Positions 1-9,777 of a DNA stretch of 64,000 nt are shown here, in pieces (within the stretch, counting starts at the first letter, position 1; every line of letters starts with the position of its first letter). A model generated the notes under the pieces. It was not told the origin of the DNA and ran no database searches. It was given only the letters and a program-made list of their open reading frames with translations. The DNA lies in contig NC_091079.1 of assembly GCF_032405125.1 (NCBI RefSeq), forward strand, positions 35,539,501-35,603,500. Reading direction: 5' to 3'. A program made the translations under genes and the position numbers. The DNA is from Capricornis sumatraensis. Taxonomy: Eukaryota; Chordata; Mammalia; Artiodactyla; Bovidae.

Positions 1-210
1 CAGCTGATTCTGATATCATGGACTAAAAGTATGATTTGGATAAACAACTTAGAGAACCAGTGCACACACACATCCACTTAGACTTTCCCTCCCGCTGTGT
101 CCCCAGATTAGCCTTGACTTGAGCCCCTGACAATCAGTGTTAGTTATTTGTAGCCTAAAAACGGGTTGGATCTCAAGGTCATGGGTATTGACAAAAGCCT
201 GTGTCAATTT

Positions 211-212
<2 letters not shown>

Positions 213-245
<33 letters not shown>
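213..245. repeat. (CA)n microsatellite
   Basis: About 16 uninterrupted CA units. The length is typical of a polymorphic dinucleotide marker. Confidence 0.95.
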
Positions 246-246
<1 letters not shown>

Positions 247-396
247 CAGTAGAGGAGATGGTGGTGCTTGAATCCTCATTAACCCACAGTTCTCTCTAAA
301 TTGAATTTGAAGACTTAATCATCTTCCTAATTTTAGAATCCTAAAATATCTAGGATTGTGAGATTAAAGGCCTCTTTAAACTGCAATGTGAAATGC

Positions 397-400
397 TATA

Positions 401-434
<34 letters not shown>
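397..434. repeat. (TA)n followed by poly-T
   Basis: About ten TA units run straight into about 18 T. This could be the tail of a minus-strand retroposon, but the sequence to its right is not a recognisable element. Confidence 0.85.
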
Positions 435-1289
435 CCAAAAGGCAGATCTCATCAGCCACCTTAGGGATTCTTCTGGATTGTATCACAGACAACAGGATCC
501 TCTCAGTAAGACAGGCCGGCTGTGATGGCCATTATCTGCAGACAGAATTTTCAAAGGGCTGGTCAGTGTGGGTGAACTCTGGCTGAGGCAATTGCTTTGG
601 GGAAAGATTTTCTTTGAGGAGTTCAGATAGGAGAGATGATTTACAGGCACTGGACTCCCACAGTCCTGCTCTAGTCAGACATGAATCGGGTCAAGGTCTG
701 TGCGTTCTTTCCTGTTTAATGGTTTATTTGAGAATAAGAAAAAGAGAAAAAAAAAATCTCTGTAAGTTAAATTCGTGGACTATTCTCCTTTTCCCACAGC
801 CAGTCCAAAGAGGCAAATACTATGTAAATGGACATTTGATAAGTCTCAAAGTGACAAGCCTGGAGTTTTCAAATATGGGGTCAATGTTAGCAAACTTGGC
901 AAGCAGGGGACATTTACTTCAGCAACCTCCTCCCAACTCTGTGTTTGGTATTACCTCTCCTTGCTTTATCCTCTGTCTTCATATTGCCCTTCTGTTCCTC
1001 TGCTGTTCCCCACACTTAGGTTTCCCACCTAGAGGTAACTTCTTTAGGAAATCATTAAAGCTCCAGCAGTATCTTCCTCTCCATTCTTCCATCAGCCCAC
1101 CTCCTCCATCAAAACATAACTTTCTCATATCCATGCCCTCTGGACCCTCCCCATGCCTCACCAATCTGACTATTCATCCTTTTGGCAGCTCTAATAGAAG
1201 AGAATTTTTATTATTATCCTTACACTTAGGTTTTGCAATTTATAGGGACCTCAAAGAAGCAATCCTTTGGGAGTAAACTAGTAGTTAAA

Positions 1290-1519
1290 TCTTCAGGCTC
1301 ACTGCAGTGAGATGACACGGTGACATGTATACACTGTTGATTCTGTACATAAAATAGATAACTAATGAGAACCTACTATATAGCAGAGGGAACTCCACTT
1401 AATGCTCTGTGGTGACCTAAATGGGAAGTAAATCCAAAAACAGAGGGAATGTATGTAAACACATAGCTGATTCACTTTGCTGTCAGCAGAAACTAACACA
1501 ACATTGTAAAGCAACCATC
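1290..1519 (+). mobile_element. L1 3' end, left part (split by BovB)
   Basis: The segment matches the 3' UTR of cetartiodactyl/mammalian L1s: phrases such as AACCTACTATATAGCAGAGG and CTAACACAACATTGTAAAGC are typical of the last 250 bp. The match stops at GCAACCAT and resumes at ATACGCCAATAAAA (2038-2055), on the far side of a BovB insertion. Confidence 0.8.
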
Positions 1520-2038
1520 AGTTCAGTTCAGTTCAGTTCAGTCGCTCAGGCGTGTCCAACTCTTTGTGACCCCATGAATCGCAGCACGCCAGGCCTCCCT
1601 GTCCATCACCAACTCCTGGAGTTCACTCAGACTCACGTCCATCAAGTCGGTGATGCCACCCAGCCATCTCATCCTCAGTCATCCCCTTCTCCTCCTGCCC
1701 CCAATCCCTCCCAGCATCAGAGTCTTTTCCAATGAGTCAACTCTTCGCATGAGGTAACTAAGTACTGGAGCTTCAGCTTTAGCATCAGTCCTTCCAAAGA
1801 AATCCCAGGGTTGATCTCCTTCAGAATGGACTGGTTGGATCTCCTTGCAGTCCAAGAGTCTTCTCCAACACCACAGCTCAAACGCATCAATTCTTCGGCA
1901 CTCAGCTTTCCTTACAGTCCAACTCTCACATCCATACATGACCACTGGAAAAACCATAGCCTTGACTAGACGGACCTTAGTCGGCAAAGTAATGTCTCTG
2001 CTTTTCAATATGCTATCTAGGTTGGTCATAACTTTCCT
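1520..2038 (-). mobile_element. BovB (RTE LINE) 3' fragment
   Basis: The left edge is the repeated AGTTC unit that is the reverse complement of the BovB 3' terminus. The body follows the 3' part of the reverse-transcriptase ORF and its 3' end for about 520 bp. A frame on the minus strand (1679-2119) still shows fragments such as YGCESWT and RRIDAFELW. It is truncated at its 5' side and disabled. It sits inside an L1 3' end. Confidence 0.93.
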
Positions 2039-2055
2039 ATACGCCAATAAAAAGA
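2038..2055 (+). mobile_element. L1 3' terminus (right part of the split copy)
   Basis: These few bases, ending in CCAATAAAA, complete the L1 3' end that begins at 1290. Together they show that BovB landed a few bases before the L1 polyadenylation region. Confidence 0.65.
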
Positions 2056-2552
2056 AGATATGGTACAATACAGAAGATATAAAGAAAACACACACACACA
2101 GTGGACTACCGCTCAGCAATTAAAAAGAACGGAATTTTGCCACGTGCAGCGCCATGGGTGGACTTGGAGGGTATTACGCTGAGTGAAATAAGTCAGACAG
2201 AGAAGGACAAATACTTCTCTTTGTATGACATCACTTATCTGTGAAATCTAGGAAATACGACAAACTAGTGAATCTAACAAAAAAGAAGCAGACTCACAGA
2301 TACAGAGAACAAAGCAGTGGTTACCAGTAGGGAGAGGGAGGGGGAAGGGGAAAGATAGGAGTAGGGTAATAAGAGCTACCAATTATTAGGTTATCAAATA
2401 AGCTACAAGAATACATTGTATAACACAGGGACTATAGCCAGTATTTATAATAACTATAAATGGAGTATAACCTCTAAAATTTTGAATTATATTATATGCT
2501 TATAACATATAATATTTACAACAACTATATATGTGTCAATTAAAAAAAAAAA
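2056..2552 (+). mobile_element. L1 3' UTR fragment
   Basis: The segment reads GGACTACCGCTCAGCAATTA, then the 'not yet fully decayed' L1 3' UTR phrases about sequential sites (GTGAAATAAGTCAGACAGAG, ACAAAGCAGTGGTTACCAG), and ends in an A-rich tail at 2540-2552. There is a CA-rich stretch at 2088-2101. It is non-coding and 5'-truncated. Confidence 0.8.
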
Positions 2553-3249
2553 GACTTTGAAGGGGAAAAAGGGCAATGTATGATTCTTTCTCTGTACTAA
2601 GCCCGCTCAGAGGCTCAGGGAGTTGCAGGGTCCTGGGTACTGAAGAAAGGAGAGTTCATTCTTAATGAGGGTATAAGTGAATATGTCCAGATTTTTGGAG
2701 TAAAAAGGACCTTTCCTGTAACTTAGAATCTATTCTTCCCTATGCAAATTTACAAAACTTCTTTTTAAAATCTGGAAAATAAAACCCACTCAAAAAATTA
2801 AATTTCAAGAAATGGAAACCTGAGACTCACCCTCCCAAGGTTCTACCGGCTGATTCCATGGCATGTTTTTGTGGGTGGTTTACACTCAAGACATATCACC
2901 ACCCTCAGCCCTGCATGGAGGAAAGGGGACACTGATCAGTTCCTCTGACCAAAGCCAATTTTCTAACTTGTGTACCTTAGACCCCAAGATTTCCTCCATG
3001 ACTCTCTTTTCACATTAAAAAAAAAAAAAAAGAAAAATCCAGACAAGAAATCAGAGCTGACTTCTAACCCAGGTTTTGCTGCTCACTATGGGGTTTTGAA
3101 CTTAACAGAAAAATGAAGACTCCAAAACTTGGAAATTCTCTTCACCTTGAAATATCTAGGATTCCAGGATTGAAGGTCTCAGTTTAAAATACGAATTAAT
3201 TCCCTGAAAAGAGAGACACATTCATTGTCTATTACCTACCGCCCCTTAC
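2553..3249. other. Unassigned sequence
   Basis: No gene or clear repeat is seen. A short A-run lies at 3017-3034, and 3048-3125 resembles a very worn MIR core, but the match is too weak to annotate. Confidence 0.5.
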
Positions 3250-3396
3250 AGGTTTCCCTGGTGGCTTAGATGGGTCTCCTACAATGCAGGAGACCCAGTT
3301 CAATCCCTGGGTCCGGAAGATCCCCTGAAGAAGGGATTAGCTACCCACTCCACTATTCTGGCTTGGAGAAGTCCACGGGCAGAGGAGCCTATAGAA
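3250..3396 (+). mobile_element. Bov-tA SINE, diverged and 3'-truncated
   Basis: A tRNA-like head (TTTCCCTGGTGGCTTAGATG) is followed by the Bov-A body (AGAGGAGCCTATAGAATAGC). It has lost the usual terminal segment and carries many substitutions compared with other copies in the window, so it is an older insertion. Confidence 0.88.
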
Positions 3397-3409
3397 TAGC
3401 TAATATTTG

Positions 3410-3530
3410 CCTGTTTCACTGCTGTGGAACCCAAGGTTAAGTAACGTGCCCAAGGACATATGGTTAGATAGCAAATATTGGAGCCAGACAATCGGACACC
3501 AAAGACCAAGATCTTAACCAGTGTACAAAG
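3410..3530 (-). mobile_element. MIR SINE fragment
   Basis: The reverse complement of the MIR core is recognisable: GGTTAAGTAACGTGCCCAAG and GATCTTAACC at the right. It directly follows the Bov-tA copy. Confidence 0.65.
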
Positions 3531-4414
3531 CAAACTTATCTTAGTCCAGTCTCCCATAAATGAAAGCGTGTTACTGCTCAGTGTATTAAGATGGATAAAG
3601 CTAAAGGGGATCTGAGCTATGATCCAGGCTGTTGACAGATCCAGAGACCACTCTGCCAACGGCTCGGAGTGACAGAGAGGTGCAGGTTTTTGGAGAGGCA
3701 GTCCTGTCCCCAGAGCTTTTCAGGCCCCCAAACAAAACCTTCTCTGTGTCCCTGATGTTCTTAAAAAGCACAGCAGACCAACTTCAACCATCCTGGACAA
3801 ACGGCGGCCACCATTCCCCAGCCTATGGAACGGCACCCTGACCCTCCCTTGGCAAATGATTCTGGCCCTGAGATGGGAAACTGGAATGAAAAGGAGGCAG
3901 GGAGGAGAGGTGAGCAGTAGAAAAAAACAAAAACTAGTGTCCACGTCTGTAAAACGCAGAGAGAAGTTGGAAGAATGAGAGAACATATTTCCACAAGTGG
4001 AAGCAAAACACGTTTCACAAACTCTCTTGACCTGACGAAGGATTAGCTGCTAAAGGCCACAACTGTGGGTACCACACTCTGTTTACAAAGCTTCTCCTCC
4101 GCCCTGCATGGAGACGTGACTTTCCGTGTCCTCACTGAAGGGCTGGTTGTCTGGTTACCTGAGCTGCCTCAACCCAAACAATTCTCAGAGTCTCTAGGAC
4201 AGGAGTCAAGAACAAGGCCTGGAGCCAGGCTGTTGACCCAGGTTCACTGTCAGCTGAGCTGCGTGTGTCTTCAAGAGTTTTCTGTATGCTTCAGAAAAGT
4301 CAGTGTCATGAAAGGTGAAAAAAAAGCTGAGGAACTGCTCCTGATTAGAGGAGATAAAAGAGGCATGATGACTAAATGCAATGAATGATCCTCCAGTGCA
4401 TTTTGGACCAGAGC
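3531..4414. other. Unassigned sequence
   Basis: Nothing is assigned. A faint MIR-like stretch may lie at 4205-4290. Open frames of 64-107 codons here overlap each other on both strands and show no recognisable protein. Confidence 0.45.
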
Positions 4415-4519
4415 AGGGGGAGGGATGGATATTACCATAAAGGACGTAATTGGGCCAACTGACAATATTTGAATATGGAGTGTGTGTTAGCTAACAGTGT
4501 TTTACCCTAAAGCTAAATC
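4415..4519 (+). mobile_element. Old L1-like 3' UTR, left part (split by an LTR)
   Basis: The stretch with ACAATATTTGAATATGGAGT matches the 3' region of old L1M-type elements. The same element continues at 5031-5275 after an LTR. The exact family is uncertain. Confidence 0.5.
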
Positions 4520-5030
4520 TGATAAGGCCAGATACTGTTAAAAAAAAATTTTGACCCACAACTTGTAGCCACTTGCCCAGAAAACCAACCCTCTATCTAC
4601 AATAAAGAGCCCAGGTAGCAGCCTGTTATAAATCAGACTTGCACAAAACCAGATTGCTCTCTCTAGTGACAATGCAGGAAGCCAAACAATAATTCAGTAA
4701 CAATTGGTCCCAAATGGCCAGGACTTGATTAATAGGGGACACCTTTCCTAATGCTTGTTCCTGCTCCCAATTTAGGATCAACCAGAGAGATTCAATCATG
4801 CACCCCTAACCAATCACGTGGACCCCCCACTTCTAGTTAGCCCACCTCCAGCATCCCCTTGCCAATAGCCTCCAATCAGGGTATACTTGAAGCCTTCCTT
4901 TTTCCCCACTATAAAGCTTTCCCACTCCTCTGCCTGCCTAAGTGATGTTAACCAACTCTCTTGCTATAGTAAGCTCAGCATAAATAGCCTTTGATATTTT
5001 TTATTTGGTGGGTCTTGGTTTATTTCCACA
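4520..5030 (+). mobile_element. LTR of an ERV1-like endogenous retrovirus (solo)
   Basis: The segment starts TGATAAGG and ends TTATTTCCACA, so it has TG...CA ends. It has retroviral promoter architecture: CCAAT at 4810, 4862 and 4872, a TATAAAG box at 4910, and an ATAAAT poly-A-like signal at 4979-4984. There is no primer-binding site or internal region, so it looks like a solo LTR. It separates two halves of an older repeat. I recognise the class only from layout; the subfamily is not assigned. Confidence 0.6.
4862..4918 (+). promoter_or_regulatory. CCAAT/TATA promoter core of the ERV1-like LTR
   Basis: Two CCAAT boxes and the sequence CTATAAAGCTT follow at normal retroviral spacing. Whether it is still active cannot be judged from sequence. 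Confidence 0.45.
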
Positions 5031-5275
5031 GTTCTGCAGTTACATGAGAGAATGTCCTTACTCATGGGAAATAGCAATGAAGAGTTTAGGAGTAAAAGGT
5101 TTTCTGAATGATTCAGAAAAATTCATATACATCTAGAGAGAGAGGGAGTGATAAAGCAAATGTGGTTGCAAATGAATAATTAGTAAATCTGGATGAATGG
5201 TGAGAAACTTCTTTGTAATCTCCTTGCAACTCTTTTCTAAGTTTGTAATTATCTCCAAATAAAAGAATTTTGTTG
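5031..5275 (+). mobile_element. Old L1-like 3' UTR, right part
   Basis: GAGAGAATGTCCTTACTCAT and the terminal TCTCCAAATAAAAGAATTTT continue the element seen at 4415-4519. The AAATAAAAG close to the end looks like its polyadenylation signal. Confidence 0.55.
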
Positions 5276-5792
5276 AAGTGTCCCCAGCTAATTGCTTATA
5301 CTGAGCAGACAGACCACACCTGTTCAACAGATGATGGACTTATTTCTTGTCTGTGGTTCTCCCCTCGCACAACCACAAAGGCAGAAGCCAGAGGCTCTCT
5401 CGACCCCACCCCTGAAGAGCAATCCTATCGTCCCCACACTCACACTTTCCTAACCCTCTTTGGCAGTTATCTGTTTGGATTGCTGGCTGCATGGAGAACC
5501 AGAGTGATCCTGGAGTCCCTTCTTCCCTGGGCCATGGGGCACAGAAGCAGCAAGATACTCTTCTCATTGTCAGCCCTCACAGACCCTGGGGCTCGTGATG
5601 CAAATGGCTCATGAACTAAGGATTGCAAGGATGTTTGGAGATTGGCCATCAGTTTCTTAAAGTTAAACTGAGTTCTTGGATCTGGCTGAACTTGACTAGT
5701 ACATTCCAAAGCTGCTGTAGATGACTGTTTTCTCATCTTACCTTCTTCCTCTTCTTTCATGCGACATACTGGGGCCCCTTCTTCTTTATTAG
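5276..5792. other. Unassigned sequence
   Basis: No repeat or gene is recognised. Open frames on both strands overlap and lack any known motif. Confidence 0.45.
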
Positions 5793-5968
5793 GGCTTCCC
5801 TGGCAGCTCAGATGGTAAAAAGATCTGCCTGCGATGCAGGATACCCGGGTTCCATCCCTGGATCTGGAAGATCTCCTGGAGGAGGGCATGGCAACCCACT
5901 CCAGTATTCTTGCTTAGAGAGTCCCATGGACAGAGGAGCCTGGTGGGCTACAGTCCAGAGGGCCGCAC
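5793..5968 (+). mobile_element. Bov-tA SINE
   Basis: The head GGGCTTCCCTGGCAGCTCAG carries tRNA-like box-A and box-B sequence (GGGTTCCATCC). The Bov-A body follows to GGGCTACAGTCCAGAGGG. The 3' terminus is shortened. Confidence 0.93.
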
Positions 5969-5984
5969 TCTTATCCCTTCACCC

Positions 5985-6186
5985 GGCGGTTCTTAAACTT
6001 GGCTACCAGTGGAATCATCTGAGGAGCTCCAAAACATACTGATGCTGGGTACTGTGTCCCAGAAATTCTTATTCAATTGTTCCAAGATGAGGTCTGAGGT
6101 TTGGGGGTTTTGTTGTGTTTCTTTTGATTTTTTAAGTTCCCTAGAAGATTCTAATGTCTCAGCCAAGATTGAGAACCACTACCTTA
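5985..6186 (+). mobile_element. MER5A-type hAT-Charlie MITE
   Basis: Inverted ends are visible (GGTTCTTAAACTTGGCTACC at the left, AGATTGAGAACCACTACC at the right). The core AAACATACTGATGCTGGGTA matches MER5A. The length of about 200 bp fits the family. It is non-autonomous. Confidence 0.8.
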
Positions 6187-6897
6187 ATGCACTGTCAAAT
6201 ACATCTACAACGCTCTTCTCTCCCAGACTTCCCATCCTTCTGATTACTCTGGGGTGATTTCTGATCATTTCCTCGGGCCTCACTGAGGCTCCCACATAGG
6301 GAGAACTTCCGTGAAGTGGTTAGAATTCACTTGGCCTTTCTTTGAAAATCTTTCCACAACAATGAATTAAAGAAAGATGAGACACATGAAAACCTGCTCT
6401 GGTCAATAACAATCAAAAGGAACCATCATCATTTCCTATAAATAAACTCACCCCAGCATATATTTACAGGACAAAAACCCCAGCGGTGGAACAGCACACA
6501 GCACACGTCCCCTTGTGACTGCACAAACTGCTACAAAGCAGAAAACAACAGACTGTCCGTCCAGATGTAGATACAAGATACTGACGATACGTGGGGCAGA
6601 GCGATGATGCAACTGCGTCAGATTTACAGCAGCAGGTGGTGGCCTTGCCTAGCAGGCGTCTGCATGGTCATCCGACCTCTCAGTCACAGGAAAGAGAGCA
6701 CCAGAAGGTCTAGCCCCAGGGAGTCTGTTGAAAGATCTGCAGTTTGGATTCAAAACAGAGTGGTCTGGAAGATGCTGGGGAAGTATGCACTTGTACAGTT
6801 TTCAGTCCAGATATTTGCAGAATTAAGAAGGCTTCTAAAAATGACTTGTCTCTCTCCTATCCCTGGCTTGGTCCAATTAATTGAGTCTCTGTAGGTA
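6187..6897. other. Unassigned sequence
   Basis: No repeat or gene is recognised in about 700 bp. A 96-codon frame at 6604-6894 has no recognisable domain. Confidence 0.45.
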
Positions 6898-7110
6898 GGC
6901 TATCCCAGGTGGCACTAGTGGTAAAGAATCTCCCTGCCAATGCAGGAGACACAAGAGACATGGGTTCAATCCCTGGGTCAGGAAGATCCCTTGGAGAAAG
7001 AAATGGCAACCCACTCCAGTATTCTTGCCTGGACAATCCCATTGGCAGAGAAGCCTGGCAGGTTCATAGGGTTTGCAAAGAGTCAGACACGACTGAAGCA
7101 ACTTGGCACG
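6898..7110 (+). mobile_element. Bov-tA SINE
   Basis: Head, box-B-like GGGTTCAATCC and the whole Bov-A body through CAAAGAGTCAGACACGACTG are present. A long chance frame (6909-7655) begins in this SINE, a common artefact of Bov-tA. Confidence 0.94.
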
Positions 7111-7137
7111 TGGGTAGGGCCCAGACACTGGTATTTT

Positions 7138-7287
7138 GGGAATTTCAGGGTTTGTTTTGGTTTGGTTTGGTTGTACTATGCAACTTGCAGGCAGTCTGTG
7201 GGATTTTAGTTCCCCAATTAGGGATCAAACCCAAGCCCTCAGCAGTGAGAGTGAGGAGTCCCAACCGCTGGACCACTAAGGAATTCT
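7138..7287 (-). mobile_element. CHR-type tRNA-derived SINE
   Basis: In reverse orientation it runs from a T-rich tail (GGTTTGGTTTGG) to GGACCACTAAGGAATTC. The GATCAAACCCAAGCCCTC block is the worn box B. It is flanked by similar copies CAGACACTGGTATTTT (7122-7137) and CAGGCACTGATATTTT (7288-7303), 14 of 16 matching, which I read as the target duplication. Confidence 0.85.
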
Positions 7288-7330
7288 CAGGCACTGATAT
7301 TTTTCAAAGCTCCCCAGAGAGTCTAGGGTG
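7288..7330 (+). mobile_element. MER5A-like remnant
   Basis: GATATTTTTCAAAGCTCCCC matches the right part of MER5A. It is too short for certainty. It is the host sequence of the CHR SINE to its left. Confidence 0.4.
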
Positions 7331-7720
7331 CTGTTACTTGACTTTGAGTGTCACCTCTGCAAGGAGTCCTCTTGTCTCACCATCCAGGCAGGACCCTGGG
7401 CTCCCTGCCCCCTCAAGTGGGTTCTGCAGCCCCATCAGTTCTACCGCCACCCCCTTAGCACTGCCGTCTCTTCTCACACCCCTGCTCCTGTTACACACAT
7501 GTATGCATATACATACCCTCATAAACACTCACACTAACACAGACTCTCACACACAAGGACCCATAGAACAAAACTCTCAGCAAGTCCATGTGAGTCATAA
7601 GAGGTTCTTGCATGTGAATTGTTCTCTTAACTACACTGTGAGTTTCTGGAAGTAACTGTGTCTTCTCAACCTGTGAGGGTCCCCACAGCATCTAGCAGAG
7701 TTCCAGGCTCCAGGAACTTC
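7331..7720 (+). mobile_element. Probable L2 fragment with a CA-rich interruption
   Basis: The right part (7610-7720: CACTGTGAGTTTCTGGAAGT, then CCACAGCATCTAGCAGAG) follows the L2 3' end. The left part is only loosely L2-like. A degenerate (CA)-rich tract occupies about 7494-7556. Confidence 0.45.
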
Positions 7721-7831
7721 AAGAGCTAAATGCCCAAAGGGTCCACTGATCCCTTTAGCCAAAACTATCAGTGGACAGTTCACCTCCCTGAGCCCAAGAC
7801 TTGGTATCCTGAAGTAGACTCACACAGCTAC

Positions 7832-7956
7832 TGAATATTCCATACCATAACCTGGGTTTGTGTTTTGGCTCCAATGCTTATGAACTCTGTGACCTTGAGC
7901 TCAACCTGTTCTCTAGGCCTCAGCTTCTGTAGCAGCCAAATGGCAATAAGAATGGT
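7832..7956 (+). mobile_element. MIR SINE
   Basis: The MIR core is readable: AACTCTGTGACCTTGAGCTC and GGCCTCAGCTTCTGTAGC. It runs straight into a Bov-A piece. Confidence 0.65.
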
Positions 7957-8062
7957 AATCCACTCTTGGCTGGGAAATCCCATGGACAGAGGAGCCTGGT
8001 AGGCTACAGTCCATTGGGTCACAAAGAGTCGGACATGACTTAGCAACTAAATAACAATAATT
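7957..8062 (+). mobile_element. Bov-A body (headless)
   Basis: Only the Bov-A part is present, from CCACTCTTGGCTGGGAAATC to GACATGACTTAGCAACTAAA. The tRNA-like head is missing, so it is a 5'-truncated Bov-tA or a Bov-A monomer. Confidence 0.88.
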
Positions 8063-8320
8063 TTTTAGAGTAGCTTTGGACTCACAGCAAAATTGATCAG
8101 AACACATAGACAGTTCCCAAAACATAGACAGTTCTCTCCTCCCCACAAACTTCCCCGTTATGAATGTTTCCCAACAAAGTAGTACATTCATAATAATTAA
8201 TTAATTTTTGACATGTGATTATCACACGAAGTTCATAAGTTGTGTTACAGTCTGATTTTGCTGTTACATATTACCACCCACATCATAGCATTGTTAGATA
8301 ATACTACAATCAAAGTACTT
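8063..8320 (-). mobile_element. Old L1 3' region
   Basis: TTTTTTAGAGTAGCTTTGGA and CTCACAGCAAAATTGATCAG are typical of the reverse complement of old L1M 3' ends. The match fades after about 8260. Confidence 0.55.
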
Positions 8321-8332
8321 TGCAACTACATG

Positions 8333-8535
8333 CATGCTAAGTCACTTCAGTCATGTCCGACTCTTTGCAACCCCACGGACTATAATCCACCAGGCTCCTC
8401 TGTCTGTGGGATTCTCCAGGCAAGAATACTGGAGTGGGTTGCCGTTTTTTTCTCCAGGGGACCTTCCTGATCCAGGGATCAAACCCACATCTCTTGCGTC
8501 AGCAGGCGGGTTCTTTACCACTAGTTACACCAAAG
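8333..8535 (-). mobile_element. Bov-tA SINE
   Basis: In reverse complement the body begins at the 3' end (CTAAGTCACTTCAGTCATGT) and ends at the worn tRNA-like head near 8520-8535. A short L2/MIR-like 3' end (8536-8585, AAACATTCAATGAATGTTTC) follows. Confidence 0.93.
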
Positions 8536-8585
8536 TGTCTGGCAGATAGAAAACATTCAATGAATGTTTCGATGAATGATTTCAA

Positions 8586-8889
8586 TAGTCACATCTGCAG
8601 ACCGAAGTTCGCTCTGAAATGATCCTTAAAACCCAACTTGAGTGTGTGTAGCATCTTCTCTAAACAGAGACAACCTCAAAAACTGTCTCCAGATGGTACG
8701 GTGCCCAGTGCTGGTGTCCTGTCTGGGTGACTCTGCAGCTTGGGCTCTGACAATTTTCAGTTTAAAACAGCTACCCAGGAAGTGTCGATCCATGGCTCAT
8801 CTGTTTAATTCTTCCCCTGTAAGGGAGTACAGAGCAAGTGGCAAAAATGTTTGAGATTAATCCTAGAAATCGGACCAGTCTCAGAGATG
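8586..8889. other. Unassigned sequence
   Basis: Nothing recognised in about 300 bp. Confidence 0.45.
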
Positions 8890-9112
8890 CTGGGTTTCCC
8901 TGATGGCTCAGCAGGTAAAGAATCCTCCTGCAATGCAGGACACACAAGAGATGCAGGTTCAGTTCCTGGGTTGGGAAGATTCCCAGGAGAAGAAAATGGC
9001 AACCCACTCCAGTTTTCTTGCCTGGAAAATCCCATGGACAGAGGAGCCTGGTGGGCTACAGTCCATGAGGTTGCAAAGAGTCAGACTGAGCAATTAAGCA
9101 CGCATGCATGCT
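8890..9112 (+). mobile_element. Bov-tA SINE
   Basis: Complete head and body from GGTTTCCCTGATGGCTCAGC to AGTCAGACTGAGCAATTAAG. The end is followed by the palindromic GCATGCATGC. Confidence 0.94.
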
Positions 9113-9130
9113 TAATCAGTCACAAGGCAT

Positions 9131-9153
9131 GGGGTGGGGGGGGTGGGGGGGGG
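9131..9153 (+). repeat. G-rich tract
   Basis: Four G, then nine G, then nine G, separated by single T. It is able in principle to form a G-quadruplex on the plus strand. Confidence 0.8.
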
Positions 9154-9164
9154 TTAAGTGTGAA

Positions 9165-9300
9165 TGACCTCAGAATCACTGGCAGAACTTGTTACATAGA
9201 CAAGGGGTGGGTTCCACTGTCAGAGACTCTGATTCCAGAGGTCTGACTCAATGATTCCTCCAAACAACAGTCCAGGTGATTCTGGGGCAGGTAATTCGGA
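9165..9300 (+). mobile_element. MER5A-type remnant
   Basis: CTCAGAATCACTGGCAGAAC near the left and CAGGTGATTCTGGGGC at the right match MER5A. The copy is truncated and diverged. Confidence 0.6.
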
Positions 9301-9364
9301 TAATTGTTGAAGAGACATTGATCTCGTAGGGTAATCAAGACAGAGTAAATGAAGAGGGTTGTAA

Positions 9365-9495
9365 AGGAATGTGGTTCTGATATCAGACACTTCGAGTTTG
9401 AATCAGTTACCTAATCTGTGAGTCTTAGTTTTGTCATTTGTAAGAGTAATAAAACCCATTTCACAGGATTATTATGAGTATCAAATGCCTGGCAT
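9365..9495 (+). mobile_element. MIR SINE
   Basis: MIR core words CAGTTACCTAATCTGTGAGT and GATTATTATGAGTATCAAAT are recognisable in order. Confidence 0.65.
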
Positions 9496-9610
9496 TCCCA
9501 CATGGGACTCTATAAGATAGGAAGAGGAGGCCAGTCAGGCAAACACATGAAAGTATCAGTCTTCAGAATCCACGTGCAGGATGTGTCTTGAAGACACGTG
9601 GGCTCTTTCC

Positions 9611-9742
9611 AGGCTTCTCTCTAGTTGTGGCAAGGGTTTAGTTGTCCCACAGCATGTGAGATCTTAGTTCGCCCAAACAGCAATTGTACCTGTGCCCCCC
9701 TGCACTGGATTCTTAACCACTGGACCACCAAGTAAGTCCCTC
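9611..9742 (-). mobile_element. CHR-type SINE
   Basis: Reverse-oriented body with GATCTTAGTTCGCCCAAACA and the tRNA-like end ACTGGACCACCAAGTAAG. Its 5' end is followed by a T run at 9749-9758. Confidence 0.85.
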
Positions 9743-9777
9743 CTCTTGTTTTTTTTTAAGATGGTACATATAGGAAG

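Larger units (their letters stand above)
1..1289. other. Unassigned sequence with two simple repeats
   Basis: No gene or named interspersed repeat is recognisable outside the two simple repeats listed separately. A 220-codon open frame runs over 614-1276 on the plus strand, but it is rich in Ser, Pro and Leu and shows no domain, so I treat it as chance. A pyrimidine tract ending in CACAG near 783-799 looks like a splice acceptor, but there is no supporting coding frame. Confidence 0.5.

Noticed and set aside
614..1276. 220-codon open frame on the plus strand, with an acceptor-like pyrimidine tract near 783-799
   Set aside because: The composition is Ser/Pro/Leu-rich, no domain or conserved motif is seen, a second frame overlaps it, and mammalian genes are rarely single-frame here. 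Chance frame.
1520..1545. Short direct repeats of AGTTC as a CRISPR-like or regulatory array
   Set aside because: They are the known terminal repeats of BovB, also seen at 16515 and 30375.
5793..5870. tRNA gene suggested by box-A/box-B-like sequence
   Set aside because: This is the tRNA-derived head of Bov-tA; it cannot fold as a complete cloverleaf and occurs many times. The same holds for the CHR heads.
6909..7655. 248-codon open frame, the longest in the window
   Set aside because: It starts in a Bov-tA and runs through a CHR SINE and a CA-rich tract; Bov-tA copies regularly yield frames beginning with the same residues.
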